Part shown: positions 15,068 through 23,382 of the stretch, one piece after another
Layout: each line of letters begins with the position of its first letter
Position numbering within the stretch: position 1 is the stretch's first letter
Assembly: GCA_900555035.1 (NCBI GenBank)
Contig: USJX01000032.1
Location: 1 to 30,193, forward strand
DNA from: an uncultured Prevotella sp.
GTDB taxonomy: Bacteria > Bacteroidota > Bacteroidia > Bacteroidales > Bacteroidaceae
Length of the DNA stretch: 30,193 nucleotides
Reading direction: 5' to 3'
Notes under the pieces: generated by a model
Told to the model about the DNA's origin: nothing
Seen by the model: the letters and a program-made list of their open reading frames with translations, nothing else
The model's database searches: none
Made by a program: the position numbers and the translations under genes

Positions 15068-16831
15068 TTACTTGTTCTCTGCATCGATAGCCTTGATCTT
15101 CTCCTTTACGAGCTTCAAGTCTTCCTTCAGCTTCTCCACCTTGCGGTTCATTTCCTCTACGAGGCTATTACCCTTCTTGCTTGCCGCATTCAGGAAGCCG
15201 AGGTTATTTTCGTAGGTGGTAATCTCTGCACGCAGCTGGTCGTAGCGGCGCAACAGCTTGCCACGCTCGTTGTCCAAGGCGTTAGTGCCCTTTTCGGCAA
15301 CATTCTTCAAGTTGTTCTTGAAGTTGTTCATGTGGCGCTTGGCGTTGTTAGAGCGCAGGTGCTTGTAGAGTTTGTCCATCACATCGTGATACTCCTTATA
15401 GAGCTTGTCCTTCTCCTTGAAAGGAACATGACCTACGGCATTATACTGCGCAATGAGGTCCTGCATCTTCTTCTGGAAGCTTTCGCCTGGGTTCTCTGCC
15501 AATTCCTTGAGTTGTGCGATGAGTTCACGCTTCTTGTCAAGATTAGCGTGCTCCTCGTTTCTGGTACCGGCATTCTCCTTGTTGCGAGCCTCGAAGAACT
15601 TGTTGCAAGCGTTCAGGAAATCCTTCCAGAGCTGGTCGCCCTGTTTGCGAGGTACGAAGCCCACGGTCTTCCACTCTCTCTGAAGCTGAATCAGCTTGTC
15701 GCCGGTCTTCTTCCACTCGGTGCTTTCAGACAAAGCCTTTGCCTTCTCTACGAGTTTCTGCTTCTTTGCCAGGTTGTCGGCATACTGGCTCTTGATAGTC
15801 TTGAAGAATTCAGCCTTCTTGCTGAAGAACTCGTCGTTGGCGATGCGGAAACGCTCAAAGATCTTCACGTTCATCTTCTGAGGAGCGAAACCAATCTTCT
15901 TCCATTCGCCCTGCACCTCAATCACAGTCTTGGTAGCTTCCTCCCAGTCGGCAGCCTGCTTGTTCTCCTTCTGGTTGATGGCCTCAATCTTCTCGCAGAG
16001 GGCAGTCTTCTTGGCGAGGTTCTCCTCTTCCTTGGCACGCAAGTCCTCAAAGTGCTGCTGGTGCTTCTTGTTAATCACGGTGCTGGCATTCTTGAATCGG
16101 GTCCAGATTTCCTCGCGCAAATCCTTAGCCACAGGACCAATCTCACGATACTCCTGGTGCAAGTCCTGCAACTGGTGGAAGGCAGAGATTACGTCTGGTT
16201 CCTCAGCCAGTTTCTCGGCAGCCTCGCACAACTTGGTCTTCGCCTCCAGGTTTTTCTTGAAGTCGTATTCGCGAGCCTCGTTGTTGAGTTTCAGGAGGTC
16301 GTAGAACTGCTCCACGTAGAGCTGGTAGTTCTTCCACACCTCGTTGGCCTTCTCAGCCGGAATAGCCTTTATCTCTTTCCACTCCTGCTGCAGGGCCTTG
16401 AATTCCTGATATGATTTGTTAGCCTCTTCAGGTGAAGTGGCCATTTCCTTAATCTTTTCAATAATTTCAAGCTTCTTTGCCAGGTTCTCCTGCTTTTCCT
16501 CTTCCTGCTGTAGGAAGATCTTTGCTCTTTTCTCCTTGATGATCTGCATTTCCGCCTTGAAGGCTTCTTCTGTGTCATCAGGTAAGAGAACGTACTTTTC
16601 AGGGTCACCACCTCCTGCGAGATACTCCTTCATCTGAGCATCTCTCTCGGCGAGATGAATCTTGTAGAACGTTGTCTTCAGGTTGTCGAGTTCCTCCTTG
16701 TTAGGAGCCTCTGAACTGTGGGCAATTTCTTTTACTCTTTCGAGTACTTCCTGCTTGGTGGCGTATGCCTTCTTGGCAGGTTCTTCCAGGGCGCTCTGTT
16801 GCAACAGAGCTTTTTCTTGAGAGTCCATCAT
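15068..16831 (-). CDS. DUF349-repeat coiled-coil protein
   Basis: A 587-residue, highly charged, mostly helical cytoplasmic protein with at least five DUF349 repeats, recognisable by cores such as EWKEIKAIPAEKANEVWKNY, YREIGPVAKDLREEIWTRF, EWKKIGFAPQKMNVKIFERF, EWKTVGFVPRKQGDQLWKDF and YNAVGHVPFKEKDKLYKEY. The C-terminal ~70 residues form a further coiled coil. DUF349 proteins in Bacteroidota have no firmly established function. Two adjacent ATG codons (16831 and 16828) can serve as start. It is monocistronic, with its own -7 box about 90 bp upstream and a terminator downstream. Confidence 0.88.
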   Translation of the reverse strand: MMDSQEKALLQQSALEEPAKKAYATKQEVLERVKEIAHSSEAPNKEELDNLKTTFYKIHLAERDAQMKEYLAGGGDPEKYVLLPDDTEEAFKAEMQIIKEKRAKIFLQQEEEKQENLAKKLEIIEKIKEMATSPEEANKSYQEFKALQQEWKEIKAIPAEKANEVWKNYQLYVEQFYDLLKLNNEAREYDFKKNLEAKTKLCEAAEKLAEEPDVISAFHQLQDLHQEYREIGPVAKDLREEIWTRFKNASTVINKKHQQHFEDLRAKEEENLAKKTALCEKIEAINQKENKQAADWEEATKTVIEVQGEWKKIGFAPQKMNVKIFERFRIANDEFFSKKAEFFKTIKSQYADNLAKKQKLVEKAKALSESTEWKKTGDKLIQLQREWKTVGFVPRKQGDQLWKDFLNACNKFFEARNKENAGTRNEEHANLDKKRELIAQLKELAENPGESFQKKMQDLIAQYNAVGHVPFKEKDKLYKEYHDVMDKLYKHLRSNNAKRHMNNFKNNLKNVAEKGTNALDNERGKLLRRYDQLRAEITTYENNLGFLNAASKKGNSLVEEMNRKVEKLKEDLKLVKEKIKAIDAENK

Positions 16832-16921
16832 GTCACTTTGTTTAGTTTATGATTCGAGTTTCTTTGGTCGCTTGTCGTGCCTTGCGCGAGTCGGCCACAA
16901 ATTAAATATGATAATATTGTG

Positions 16922-16929
16922 CAAACTTA
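16922..16929 (-). promoter_or_regulatory. predicted -7 box for the DUF349 gene
   Basis: Minus-strand TAAGTTTG fits TAnnTTTG; a TTG (16952-16954) lies 22 bp upstream but inside the corA terminator hairpin, so terminator and promoter would overlap. Leader about 85 nt. Confidence 0.5.
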
Positions 16930-16933
16930 AACA

Positions 16934-16970
16934 AAAAAATCGAATATCCGTCAAGATATCCGATTTTTTT
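16934..16970 (-). terminator. intrinsic terminator of corA
   Basis: AAAAATCG-a-ATATC / GATAT-c-CGATTTTT form a stem with one mismatch and a 6-nt loop. A run of T follows on either strand. It is 39 bp past the corA stop codon. Confidence 0.82.
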
Positions 16971-17008
16971 AATATTTTTTTAATGTTTTTATATATAATG
17001 GGTTGTTG

Positions 17009-17935
17009 TTAGAGCAATCGCTTGTACCTTAGGAAGCCCCAGGTAAGTCCGGATACCACAAACGAGATGACCAGGGCAAGGGCAAATCCGTAAGGACTTT
17101 CTTCCATGCCGTTGACCAGGTTCATGCCGAAGAATGAGGATATCAGCGTAGGCAACATCATTACGATACTGATACTGGTCAGGGTACGCATCGTGGTGTT
17201 CATGTTGTTGTTGATGATGCTCGAGTAGGTATCCATCGTTGATTCCAGAATGTCGGAATAGATGCTGGTAGTCTCTCGCGCCTGCGTCATCTCGATGTTC
17301 ACGTCTTCGATGAGGTCGGCATCCAGCTCATCCACCTGCAGCTTGAACTTCAGCTTGGAGAGCAGGTTCTCATTGCCTCGGATAGAGGTGATGAAGTAGG
17401 TGAGCGAGTCTTGCAGGCGGCTCAGTCCTATCAGGCTCTCGTTGTTCACGCCGTGGTCCAGGTTGCGCTTCGCCTTCTCGATGAGCGAGTTGATCTGTTT
17501 GAGTCGCTTCAGGTACCATACGGCAGACGAGAGGAAGAGGCGGAAAATCATATCCACATAGTCGGTGAAGCCCTCGCCGCGCTTCTGCTGATAGCTTACG
17601 AAATCAATCATCATGTTGGTTTCGTAGAAGCATACGGTGATGGTTACGTCGCGCTTGTGGATGATGCCCAGCGGCACGGTGGTGTAAGGCGTACGGCTGC
17701 GTATTTCCTTGACGTAGGGAATACGGAGGATGATGAGCATCCAGCCATCGTCGTATTCGTAGCGGGCACGCTCATCGGTATCGCTGATATCCGAAAGGAA
17801 ATAATCAGGAATCTTGAATTCTTCTTCCAGCAAGCGCTGGTCTTCATCGGTTGGACATGTTACTTGTATCCAGCAATTTGACTGCCACTCGTTGAGTGGA
17901 GACAGTGTCTTATCTATGTTCCAGTATGTCTTCAT
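17009..17935 (-). CDS. corA: CorA-family magnesium (divalent cation) channel
   Basis: A 308-residue CorA-type channel, expected to admit Mg2+ (or Co2+/Ni2+) down the membrane potential as a homopentamer. The N-terminal two thirds form the soluble cytoplasmic funnel (alpha/beta domain then long helices, for example SSAVWYLKRLKQINSLIEKA). Two C-terminal membrane segments follow: the pore helix (SIVMMLPTLISSFFGMN) with the selectivity signature GMN at residues 270-272, then FALALVISFVVSGLTWGFL and a basic tail YKRLL. Length is normal. The gene is preceded by a predicted leader of about 185 nt with mutually exclusive hairpins ending just before the ATG, suggesting control at the RNA level. It is monocistronic. 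Confidence 0.94.
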   Translation of the reverse strand: MKTYWNIDKTLSPLNEWQSNCWIQVTCPTDEDQRLLEEEFKIPDYFLSDISDTDERARYEYDDGWMLIILRIPYVKEIRSRTPYTTVPLGIIHKRDVTITVCFYETNMMIDFVSYQQKRGEGFTDYVDMIFRLFLSSAVWYLKRLKQINSLIEKAKRNLDHGVNNESLIGLSRLQDSLTYFITSIRGNENLLSKLKFKLQVDELDADLIEDVNIEMTQARETTSIYSDILESTMDTYSSIINNNMNTTMRTLTSISIVMMLPTLISSFFGMNLVNGMEESPYGFALALVISFVVSGLTWGFLRYKRLL

Positions 17936-17939
17936 TGTC

Positions 17940-18003
17940 TGCTAATCTCCAAAATATAAAGGGTTTGGGTATGGAGATTAGCCGTTGTGATGCTGAATCT
18001 CCA
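17940..18003 (-). promoter_or_regulatory. candidate RNA switch in the corA leader (three-segment alternative pairing)
   Basis: Reading the minus-strand RNA, segment 1 is TGGAGATTCAGC (18002-17991), segment 2 is GGCTAATCTCCA (17983-17972) and segment 3 is TGGAGATTAGC (17951-17941). Segment 2 is perfectly complementary to segment 3 over 11 bp (20-nt loop) and to segment 1 over the same stretch with one bulged base (short loop). The two stems cannot form together. Segment 3 ends 5 nt before the ATG, so the 2-3 stem would cover the ribosome-entry region while the 1-2 stem would free it. The rest of the leader holds further small palindromes (18066-18077, 18088-18100). Confidence 0.6.
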
Positions 18004-18127
18004 CGCCTACAATTCGTTATTGTTCTCCGCGTGATAATCGTCCATTTTGTTATTAATTTGATGAAACTTGTGCAAGTGGGCTGCTTCTGCTGCTTAGCAG
18101 ATGTTACAGTGCTTGCGAAATCGGGTG

Positions 18128-18135
18128 CAAAGGTA
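18128..18135 (-). promoter_or_regulatory. predicted -7 box for corA
   Basis: Minus-strand TACCTTTG is an exact TAnnTTTG match. A TTTG (18159-18162) is 23 bp upstream, slightly far. It predicts a leader of about 185 nt for corA, long by the standard of this window. Confidence 0.6.
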
Positions 18136-18157
18136 ATGATTTTTATTGAGAAAAGGG

Positions 18158-18190
18158 ACAAAAAAGCCGAGAAATTTCTTTCCCGGCTTC
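18158..18190 (-). terminator. intrinsic terminator of pepD
   Basis: On the minus strand AAGCCGGGAAAG and TTTCTCGGCTT pair with one mismatch, followed by TTTTTTGTCCC. It lies about 55 bp after the pepD stop codon. Confidence 0.82.
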
Positions 18191-18245
18191 CTTTTTTAAT
18201 TTTTTTGTAAATTCTTCCTTAATCTTTCTGAAATTTCTTTCTTCT

Positions 18246-19709
18246 TTACTTAGCTGGAATCTCAGTCAGCAACTGCTTCATCAGGTTCCAGAATGGAGCT
18301 ACGCAGCTAATCTGGCAACGCTCGTTGGCGGTGTGAGGACTGAGCAGTGTAGGACCGAATGATACTACATCGAGGTGAGGATACTTGCCCAGGATGATAG
18401 AGCACTCCAAACCTGCGTGAACAGCCTGAACTACGCCGTCCTTGCCGTTCTGCTCCTTGTAAATCTTCAACACATGCTCCAGAATGTCGCTCTTTGGGTT
18501 AGGGTTCCAGCCGGCGTATGCACCGCTGAACTCTACCTTCATGCCTGCCATGCTGAAGCAGCTCTCCAGCATGGTTGCAAGATACATCTTATAGTATTCG
18601 TGGCTGGAACGGGCCAGAATCTTGATGGCTGCCTTGCCGCCGCCAATCTCGATGATGGCGAGGTTAGAAGATGTTTCTACAATGCCTGGCATAGATGGAG
18701 ACATGCGCAATACGCCGTCGTGGCAAGCATAGATTGCATCTACCAGGTTGTCCTGAATCTCGGCAGGAACCTCTGTGGCTGGAGTCTCTACGTTCTCTGT
18801 GAAGAATTGGATTCTATCAACACCCTCAATGCCTTTGAATTCATCGCAGAACTCGTCCTTCCAGTCGGCTACCATATCGTTCAAGGCCTCAACATTCTCC
18901 TTTGGCAAGGTAAGAACCACCTCTGCCTGGAATGGGATGGCGTTGCGCATGTTGCCGCCGTTCCAGGAAGCCAGACGAGCATCAAGCTCTGAGATAGCCT
19001 CGCGTACGAAACGTACCATGCACTTGTTGGCGTTGGCTCTGCCCTCGTTGATCTCGATGCCGGAGTGTCCGCCCCTCAGATCCTTCAGGGTAATCTTTAC
19101 GGCTGCATCTTCCTTGTCGGTCTCTACCTCTTTGTAGTCGAGTGTAGCAGTGATGTCAATACCGCCGGCGCTGCCGATTACGAACTCGCCCCAAACCTCT
19201 GTGTCGAGGTTCAGGAGGATGTCGCCATTCAGTTCACCCTCAGGAAGACCGTTGGCACCATACATGCCAGTCTCCTCGTCTGCGGTGATGAGTCCCTCCA
19301 CTGGTCCGTGCTGCAGGTCCTTAGCCTCCATCACAGCCATGATAGTAGCCACGCCAAGACCATCGTCACTACCCAGGGTAGTTTTGTTAGCACGTACCCA
19401 GTCGCCATCGATGATGGTTTCGATAGGGTCGTTTTCGAAGTCGTGGTTGCTCTCAGGTGCCTTCTGAGGCACCATATCCATGTGAGCCTGCAGGATAACA
19501 CCCTTGCGGTTCTCCATGCCTGGTGTGGCAGGCTTGCGCATCACGATGTTTCCAGCAGCATCCTGGAAAGCCTCTACGCCGGCTTCCTTTGCCCAATCGA
19601 GCAAATAAGCCTGAATTTTCTCCAAATGTCCTGATGGACGTGGAACTTGTGTCAACTTGTCGAAGTTGCGCCAGATTTCAACTGGACTCAGATTCTTAAT
19701 GTCAGCCAT
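18246..19709 (-). CDS. pepD: aminoacyl-histidine dipeptidase (PepD, M20 family)
   Basis: A 487-residue cytosolic dizinc peptidase that splits Xaa-His and other dipeptides. M20 motifs are intact: LQAHMDMVPQ with metal-ligand His76 and Asp78, TLGSDDGLGVA with bridging Asp at about 115, and ITADEETGMYGANGL with the catalytic Glu pair near 145-146. LLNLDTEVWGEFVIGSAGG and the lid domain (about 185-390) follow, and the C-terminal SFGPTLLSPHTANERC carries the last metal-ligand His. Length matches PepD rather than PepT. It is the second gene after the ybhN-like gene (22-bp gap) and ends in an intrinsic terminator. Confidence 0.95.
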   Translation of the reverse strand: MADIKNLSPVEIWRNFDKLTQVPRPSGHLEKIQAYLLDWAKEAGVEAFQDAAGNIVMRKPATPGMENRKGVILQAHMDMVPQKAPESNHDFENDPIETIIDGDWVRANKTTLGSDDGLGVATIMAVMEAKDLQHGPVEGLITADEETGMYGANGLPEGELNGDILLNLDTEVWGEFVIGSAGGIDITATLDYKEVETDKEDAAVKITLKDLRGGHSGIEINEGRANANKCMVRFVREAISELDARLASWNGGNMRNAIPFQAEVVLTLPKENVEALNDMVADWKDEFCDEFKGIEGVDRIQFFTENVETPATEVPAEIQDNLVDAIYACHDGVLRMSPSMPGIVETSSNLAIIEIGGGKAAIKILARSSHEYYKMYLATMLESCFSMAGMKVEFSGAYAGWNPNPKSDILEHVLKIYKEQNGKDGVVQAVHAGLECSIILGKYPHLDVVSFGPTLLSPHTANERCQISCVAPFWNLMKQLLTEIPAK

Positions 19710-19731
19710 AATATCTTTATTTAATCTTTAT

Positions 19732-20733
19732 TTAAGAATTATAATTTACTTTTTTTGTAAACGCCAGGGCTATCCAGGCGTAGATGCCCAGCAGGATGAC
19801 GAGCAGTGTCTGCACCGAGTGCACGATGAGCACGAAGTAGAGGGCGTCGTTCTGCTGGATGCCATAGAGGATGAGCATCGTCTTTACGGCGAAATGCCAT
19901 GGACCGGCTCCGTTGGGTGTAGGCACTATCACGGCGATGCTGCCCACGATGAAGGTCACCAGTCCGCACATCAGGTTCAGGTGGCTGGTTGATTCAAAGC
20001 ACTGGAATGTGAGATAATAGTGCAGGAAATAACTCAGCCAGATGCCCAGGGTGAAGGCGATGTAGAGTGGCACGTTCTTTACGCCCTTCAGCGAGATGAC
20101 CCCCTGCCAGAGTCCGCTCAGCGTGGCTTTCACCTTATTATATATAGACAGCTTCTTGAGCAGGATGTGAGCCAGGATGAGCACGGCAACGGCGCAGATG
20201 GCTGTAACCAGATATCCCGTGGCGGTAAACTTGCCCAGGATGCTGTCCATGCTGGTGCCCGTCTTGTCGAAGAAGTTCAGGAACACGGGAATCTGCATCA
20301 GGAACACCAGTCCGGCTATGAGCAGCACGAGCAGCGAGTCGATGGCTCTTTCCGTTACCACCGTACCCAGCGATTTGGGAAATGAGATGCCGTCCCATCT
20401 CTTCAGCACGGCGCATCTTGCGAATTCACCCGACCTTGGGATGACGAGGCTCAGGGCGTAGGATAGGAAGATAGAGTTGATGCTTACGCCGTTTCTGGGC
20501 TTCTCGCCGATAGGTTCCAGCGCCTGCCTCCATCTCCAGCCCCTGAAGAGCTGTGCCGTAATACCAAAGGGGAACGAAAGCAGCATCCAGGTCCAACTCA
20601 TCTTGTGGAGCACTACGTCCTCCACCTGCCTGAAGTCAAATCCGCGATACATCCAGTAGAGGATGGCTCCGCCCAAAAAGAGCGACAGTGCCACCTTCCA
20701 GATATTGTTTGCTATCTTTTTCTTTTCCATCAT
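19732..20733 (-). CDS. YbhN/UPF0104-type multi-pass membrane protein (flippase-like domain)
   Basis: A 333-residue polytopic protein of the lysylphosphatidylglycerol-synthase transmembrane-domain family (UPF0104, YbhN-like), without any catalytic synthetase domain. About eight hydrophobic segments are visible, starting at WKVALSLFLGGAILYWMYRG. Family-typical residues include the GWRWRQAL loop, SINSIFLSYALSLVIPRSGEF near residue 85-105, and IAVIVPTPNGAGPWHFAVKT near 265-284. Members elsewhere are thought to move lipids or isoprenoid-linked substrates across the inner membrane, but the substrate here is unknown. Two ATG codons (20733, 20730) follow the -7 box so closely that the mRNA may be leaderless. 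It is followed by pepD. Confidence 0.87.
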   Translation of the reverse strand: MMEKKKIANNIWKVALSLFLGGAILYWMYRGFDFRQVEDVVLHKMSWTWMLLSFPFGITAQLFRGWRWRQALEPIGEKPRNGVSINSIFLSYALSLVIPRSGEFARCAVLKRWDGISFPKSLGTVVTERAIDSLLVLLIAGLVFLMQIPVFLNFFDKTGTSMDSILGKFTATGYLVTAICAVAVLILAHILLKKLSIYNKVKATLSGLWQGVISLKGVKNVPLYIAFTLGIWLSYFLHYYLTFQCFESTSHLNLMCGLVTFIVGSIAVIVPTPNGAGPWHFAVKTMLILYGIQQNDALYFVLIVHSVQTLLVILLGIYAWIALAFTKKVNYNS

Positions 20734-20737
20734 AGTG

Positions 20738-20745
20738 CAAAGGTA
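20738..20745 (-). promoter_or_regulatory. -7 box abutting the ybhN-like start codon
   Basis: Minus-strand TACCTTTG is followed by CACTATGATG; the first ATG begins 4 nt after the box. With a normal distance to the transcription start, the transcript would begin at or within the first ATG. Confidence 0.6.
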
Positions 20746-20883
20746 ATACTTTTATTGCTTATATGGCACTACTTTCGCATATTTTTAGCATAAATAAACG
20801 CTTCACCCCCTTTTTATTTCCCCTTTTTTATATAAAAGATAAAAAAAATCGCATCCAATCTGTGATTTCTCGAAAAATAATCG

Positions 20884-20891
20884 TATTTTTG
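20884..20891 (+). promoter_or_regulatory. predicted -7 box for rsmA-frr-rsgA
   Basis: TATTTTTG fits TAnnTTTG; the -33 element is weak. The leader of about 50 nt contains a small hairpin GACC-GAAA-GGTC (20932-20943) ending 5 nt before the first ATG. Confidence 0.6.
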
Positions 20892-20948
20892 CAAAATATA
20901 TATAGTAAGAAATAACAAACAGACCGAAAGGTCGGAAACGGATAGATA

Positions 20949-21761
20949 ATGATGAAAGCTGTAAAGCCAAAGAAAAATCTAGGTCAGCACTTCCTTACTG
21001 ACCTCAACATAGCCAAGCGCATCGCCGATACGGTGGATGCCTGCCCGGATATTCCTGTTCTCGAAATCGGACCAGGTATGGGTGTGCTTACGCAATATCT
21101 CGTAGAAAAACCTCGCCCCGTAAAGGCGGTGGAAATCGACTCCGAGTCGGTGGCGTATCTGCACGAGAATTTCCCTCAGCTGAAGGATAACATCATCGGA
21201 GAGGACTTCCTGAGAATGGACCTCAACCAGATATTCGACGGCAAGCAGTTTGTGCTCACGGGAAATTATCCATACGACATCTCCTCGCAGATTTTCTTCA
21301 AGATGCTCGACTACAAGGACCTCATTCCTTGCTGCACCGGCATGATTCAGCGAGAGGTGGCTCTGCGCATGGCATCCGAGCCGGGCAACAAGGCGTATGG
21401 TATCCTCAGCGTGCTGATTCAGGCATGGTATGATGTGGAGTATCTCTTTACCGTGGATGAGGGCGTATTCAATCCGCCGCCAAAGGTGAAGAGTGCCGTG
21501 ATTCGTATGACCCGCAACAAGGTGACCGACCTGGGTTGCGATGAGAAGCTCTTCAAGCGACTGGTGAAGACCGTATTCAACCAGCGCCGCAAGATGCTGC
21601 GCGTGAGCCTCAAGCAGATGTTTCCAGGTGTAACTCCACGAGAGGATTTCTACACCACCGACATCATGACCAAGCGTCCGGAGCAGCTCACCATCCAGCA
21701 GTTTGTGGAACTCACCAACTATGTGGGCGAAGAATTGAAACGATTGGAATTAATCAAATAA
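20949..21761 (+). CDS. rsmA: 16S rRNA (adenine1518-N6/adenine1519-N6)-dimethyltransferase
   Basis: RsmA (KsgA), 270 residues, dimethylates two adjacent adenines in the loop of helix 45 of 16S rRNA and acts as a late checkpoint in 30S assembly. Family features: VKPKKNLGQHFLTDLNIAKR at the N-terminus, SAM-binding VLEIGPGMGVLTQYL (about residues 35-50), the acidic ribose-binding residue in KAVEIDSESV, and the catalytic motif NYPYDISSQI (family form NLPYxISxxI). The start could be ATG 20949 or the adjacent ATG 20952. It is first in a run with frr (46-bp gap) and rsgA, so all three products act on ribosome maturation or recycling. Confidence 0.96.
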   Translation: MMKAVKPKKNLGQHFLTDLNIAKRIADTVDACPDIPVLEIGPGMGVLTQYLVEKPRPVKAVEIDSESVAYLHENFPQLKDNIIGEDFLRMDLNQIFDGKQFVLTGNYPYDISSQIFFKMLDYKDLIPCCTGMIQREVALRMASEPGNKAYGILSVLIQAWYDVEYLFTVDEGVFNPPPKVKSAVIRMTRNKVTDLGCDEKLFKRLVKTVFNQRRKMLRVSLKQMFPGVTPREDFYTTDIMTKRPEQLTIQQFVELTNYVGEELKRLELIK

Positions 21762-21807
21762 ATAGTAAATTGTAAATTAAAAATAGTAAATTATAAATTA
21801 AAATAGT

Positions 21808-22368
21808 ATGATCGACGTAAAAGAAACTTTGAATTCTGCAGCAGAGCGTATGGAGATGGCAGCAATGTATCTCGCCGAAGAGCTCTCACATATTCGTGCA
21901 GGTCGCGCCAACGTAGCAATCCTCGACGGCGTGCGTGTAAACAGCTATGGCAGCATGGTTCCTTTGAACCAGGTGGCTACCGTTACAACTCCTGATGCGC
22001 GTACCATCGCCATCCGTCCTTGGGACAAGAAGGCCATTAAGGATATCGAGAAGGCTATCATGGATAGCGGTGTAGGTATTACTCCAGAGAATAATGGCGA
22101 AATTGTTCGCCTCGGTATTCCTCAGCCTACTGGCGAGCGCCGTAAGGAACTCGTAAAGCAGTGTAACAAGATTGCCGAGCGTGCCAAGATTGAGGTTCGC
22201 AACGTGCGCCAGGAAATCAAGGAGAAGTTGAAGAAGGCCATCAAGGACGGTCTTTCTGAGGACTTGGAGAAGGATGCAGAGAACGATCTGCAGAAGATCC
22301 ACGACAAGTACATCAAGCAGCTCGAAGGTTTGATGGACGAGAAGGAAAAGGAAATCATGACAGTCTAG
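21808..22368 (+). CDS. frr: ribosome recycling factor
   Basis: A 186-residue RRF, which with EF-G splits post-termination ribosomes. It has the normal full length and family segments: HIRAGRANVAILDGVRVNSYG (written from about residue 29), VATVTTPDARTIAIRPWDK, IMDSGVGITPENNGEIVRLG and IPQPTGERRKELVKQCNKIAE. The C-terminal helices complete the three-helix tRNA-mimicking domain. The 46-bp gap after rsmA contains an imperfect direct duplication (ATAGTAAATT..TAAATTAAAA twice), with no recognisable promoter, so co-transcription is likely. Confidence 0.97.
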   Translation: MIDVKETLNSAAERMEMAAMYLAEELSHIRAGRANVAILDGVRVNSYGSMVPLNQVATVTTPDARTIAIRPWDKKAIKDIEKAIMDSGVGITPENNGEIVRLGIPQPTGERRKELVKQCNKIAERAKIEVRNVRQEIKEKLKKAIKDGLSEDLEKDAENDLQKIHDKYIKQLEGLMDEKEKEIMTV

Positions 22369-22409
22369 AAAGGTTCCCCCTTTTAGGCTTACATTATTAA
22401 TATGTGATA

Positions 22410-23342
22410 ATGAGAGGACTCGTTATTAAGAATACAGGCAGCTGGTACACCGTCAAGACAGACGATGGCCAGCTGATTGAAAGTAAAATCAAGGGAAATT
22501 TCCGATTGAAGGGAATCCGCAGCACCAATCCTGTGGCTGTGGGCGACTATGTGCAGCTCATCACCAACCAGGAGGGTACGGCGTTCATCTCTTCCATCGA
22601 AGATCGCCAGAACTATATCATTCGCAAATCGCCTAATCTCAGCAAGCAGAGCCACATCCTGGCAGCCAATCTAGACCAGGCACTGCTTGTAGTAACGGTG
22701 AATTACCCGGAAACTTCCACCACCTTCATCGACCGATTCCTGGCTGGAGCCGAGGCATACAGAGTGCCTGTCATCATCGTGTTCAACAAGTGCGACCTGC
22801 TCTCGGCCGACGAGTTGCGCTACGAGAAAATGATGCGCACCCTCTATGAAACCATCGGCTACCAGTGTGTAGAGATTTCGGCAGCCACAGGTGAGGGCGT
22901 AGATGAATTGCGCCCGCTCATCAAGGACAAGAAGACCTTGCTCAGTGGCAATAGTGGAGTGGGTAAATCAACGCTCATCAACCAGCTCATACCAGATGCA
23001 GCCCAGCGCACCGCCGAAATCAGCGAGGCGCACAACAGCGGAATGCACACCACCACATTCAGCGAGATGCTGGAATTGCCCGAAGGAGGCTATCTGATAG
23101 ATACTCCGGGCATCAAGGGTTTCGGAACCTTCGATATAGAGAAGGAGGAGCTGACCAGCTACTTTAAGGAGATATTCAAGTTCTCGCAACACTGCAGGTT
23201 CTCTGATTGCACCCACACCCACGAACCGGGTTGTGCCGTAATCAAGGCCGTGGAGGAGCATTACATTGCAGCCAGCCGTTACCAGAGCTATCTCTCCATG
23301 CTGGAGGATAAGGATGAGAATAAGTACAGGGAAGCGTTTTAA
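22410..23342 (+). CDS. rsgA: ribosome small subunit-dependent GTPase RsgA
   Basis: A 310-residue circularly permuted GTPase that tests the decoding centre of maturing 30S subunits. An N-terminal OB fold (about 1-65) precedes the GTPase domain with motifs in permuted order: NKCDLL (G4), SAATGEG (G5), GNSGVGKSTLIN (G1), then DTPGIKGFGT (G3). The C-terminal zinc site is CRFSDCTHTHEPGC. I start at ATG 22410; an in-frame GTG two codons earlier is less likely. Position after rsmA and frr fits a ribosome-assembly run. A 25-bp duplication begins within its last codons. Confidence 0.96.
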   Translation: MRGLVIKNTGSWYTVKTDDGQLIESKIKGNFRLKGIRSTNPVAVGDYVQLITNQEGTAFISSIEDRQNYIIRKSPNLSKQSHILAANLDQALLVVTVNYPETSTTFIDRFLAGAEAYRVPVIIVFNKCDLLSADELRYEKMMRTLYETIGYQCVEISAATGEGVDELRPLIKDKKTLLSGNSGVGKSTLINQLIPDAAQRTAEISEAHNSGMHTTTFSEMLELPEGGYLIDTPGIKGFGTFDIEKEELTSYFKEIFKFSQHCRFSDCTHTHEPGCAVIKAVEEHYIAASRYQSYLSMLEDKDENKYREAF

Positions 23343-23380
23343 TTAAATATATAGTGAAGCGTTTTAATAAAAATATATAT
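23331..23380. repeat. 25-bp tandem duplication at the rsgA 3' end
   Basis: GAAGCGTTTTAATTAAATAT (starting 23331) is repeated with minor change from 23356 (GAAGCGTTTTAATAAAAATA). The first copy contains the final codons and stop of rsgA; the second occupies the gap before the AraC-type gene. Confidence 0.85.
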
Positions 23381-23382
23381 TG

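Noticed and set aside
17936..18135. Known M-box (ykoK) Mg2+ riboswitch before corA
   Set aside because: The leader lacks the conserved M-box core that I recall and is of different architecture; I report it as an undescribed candidate instead.
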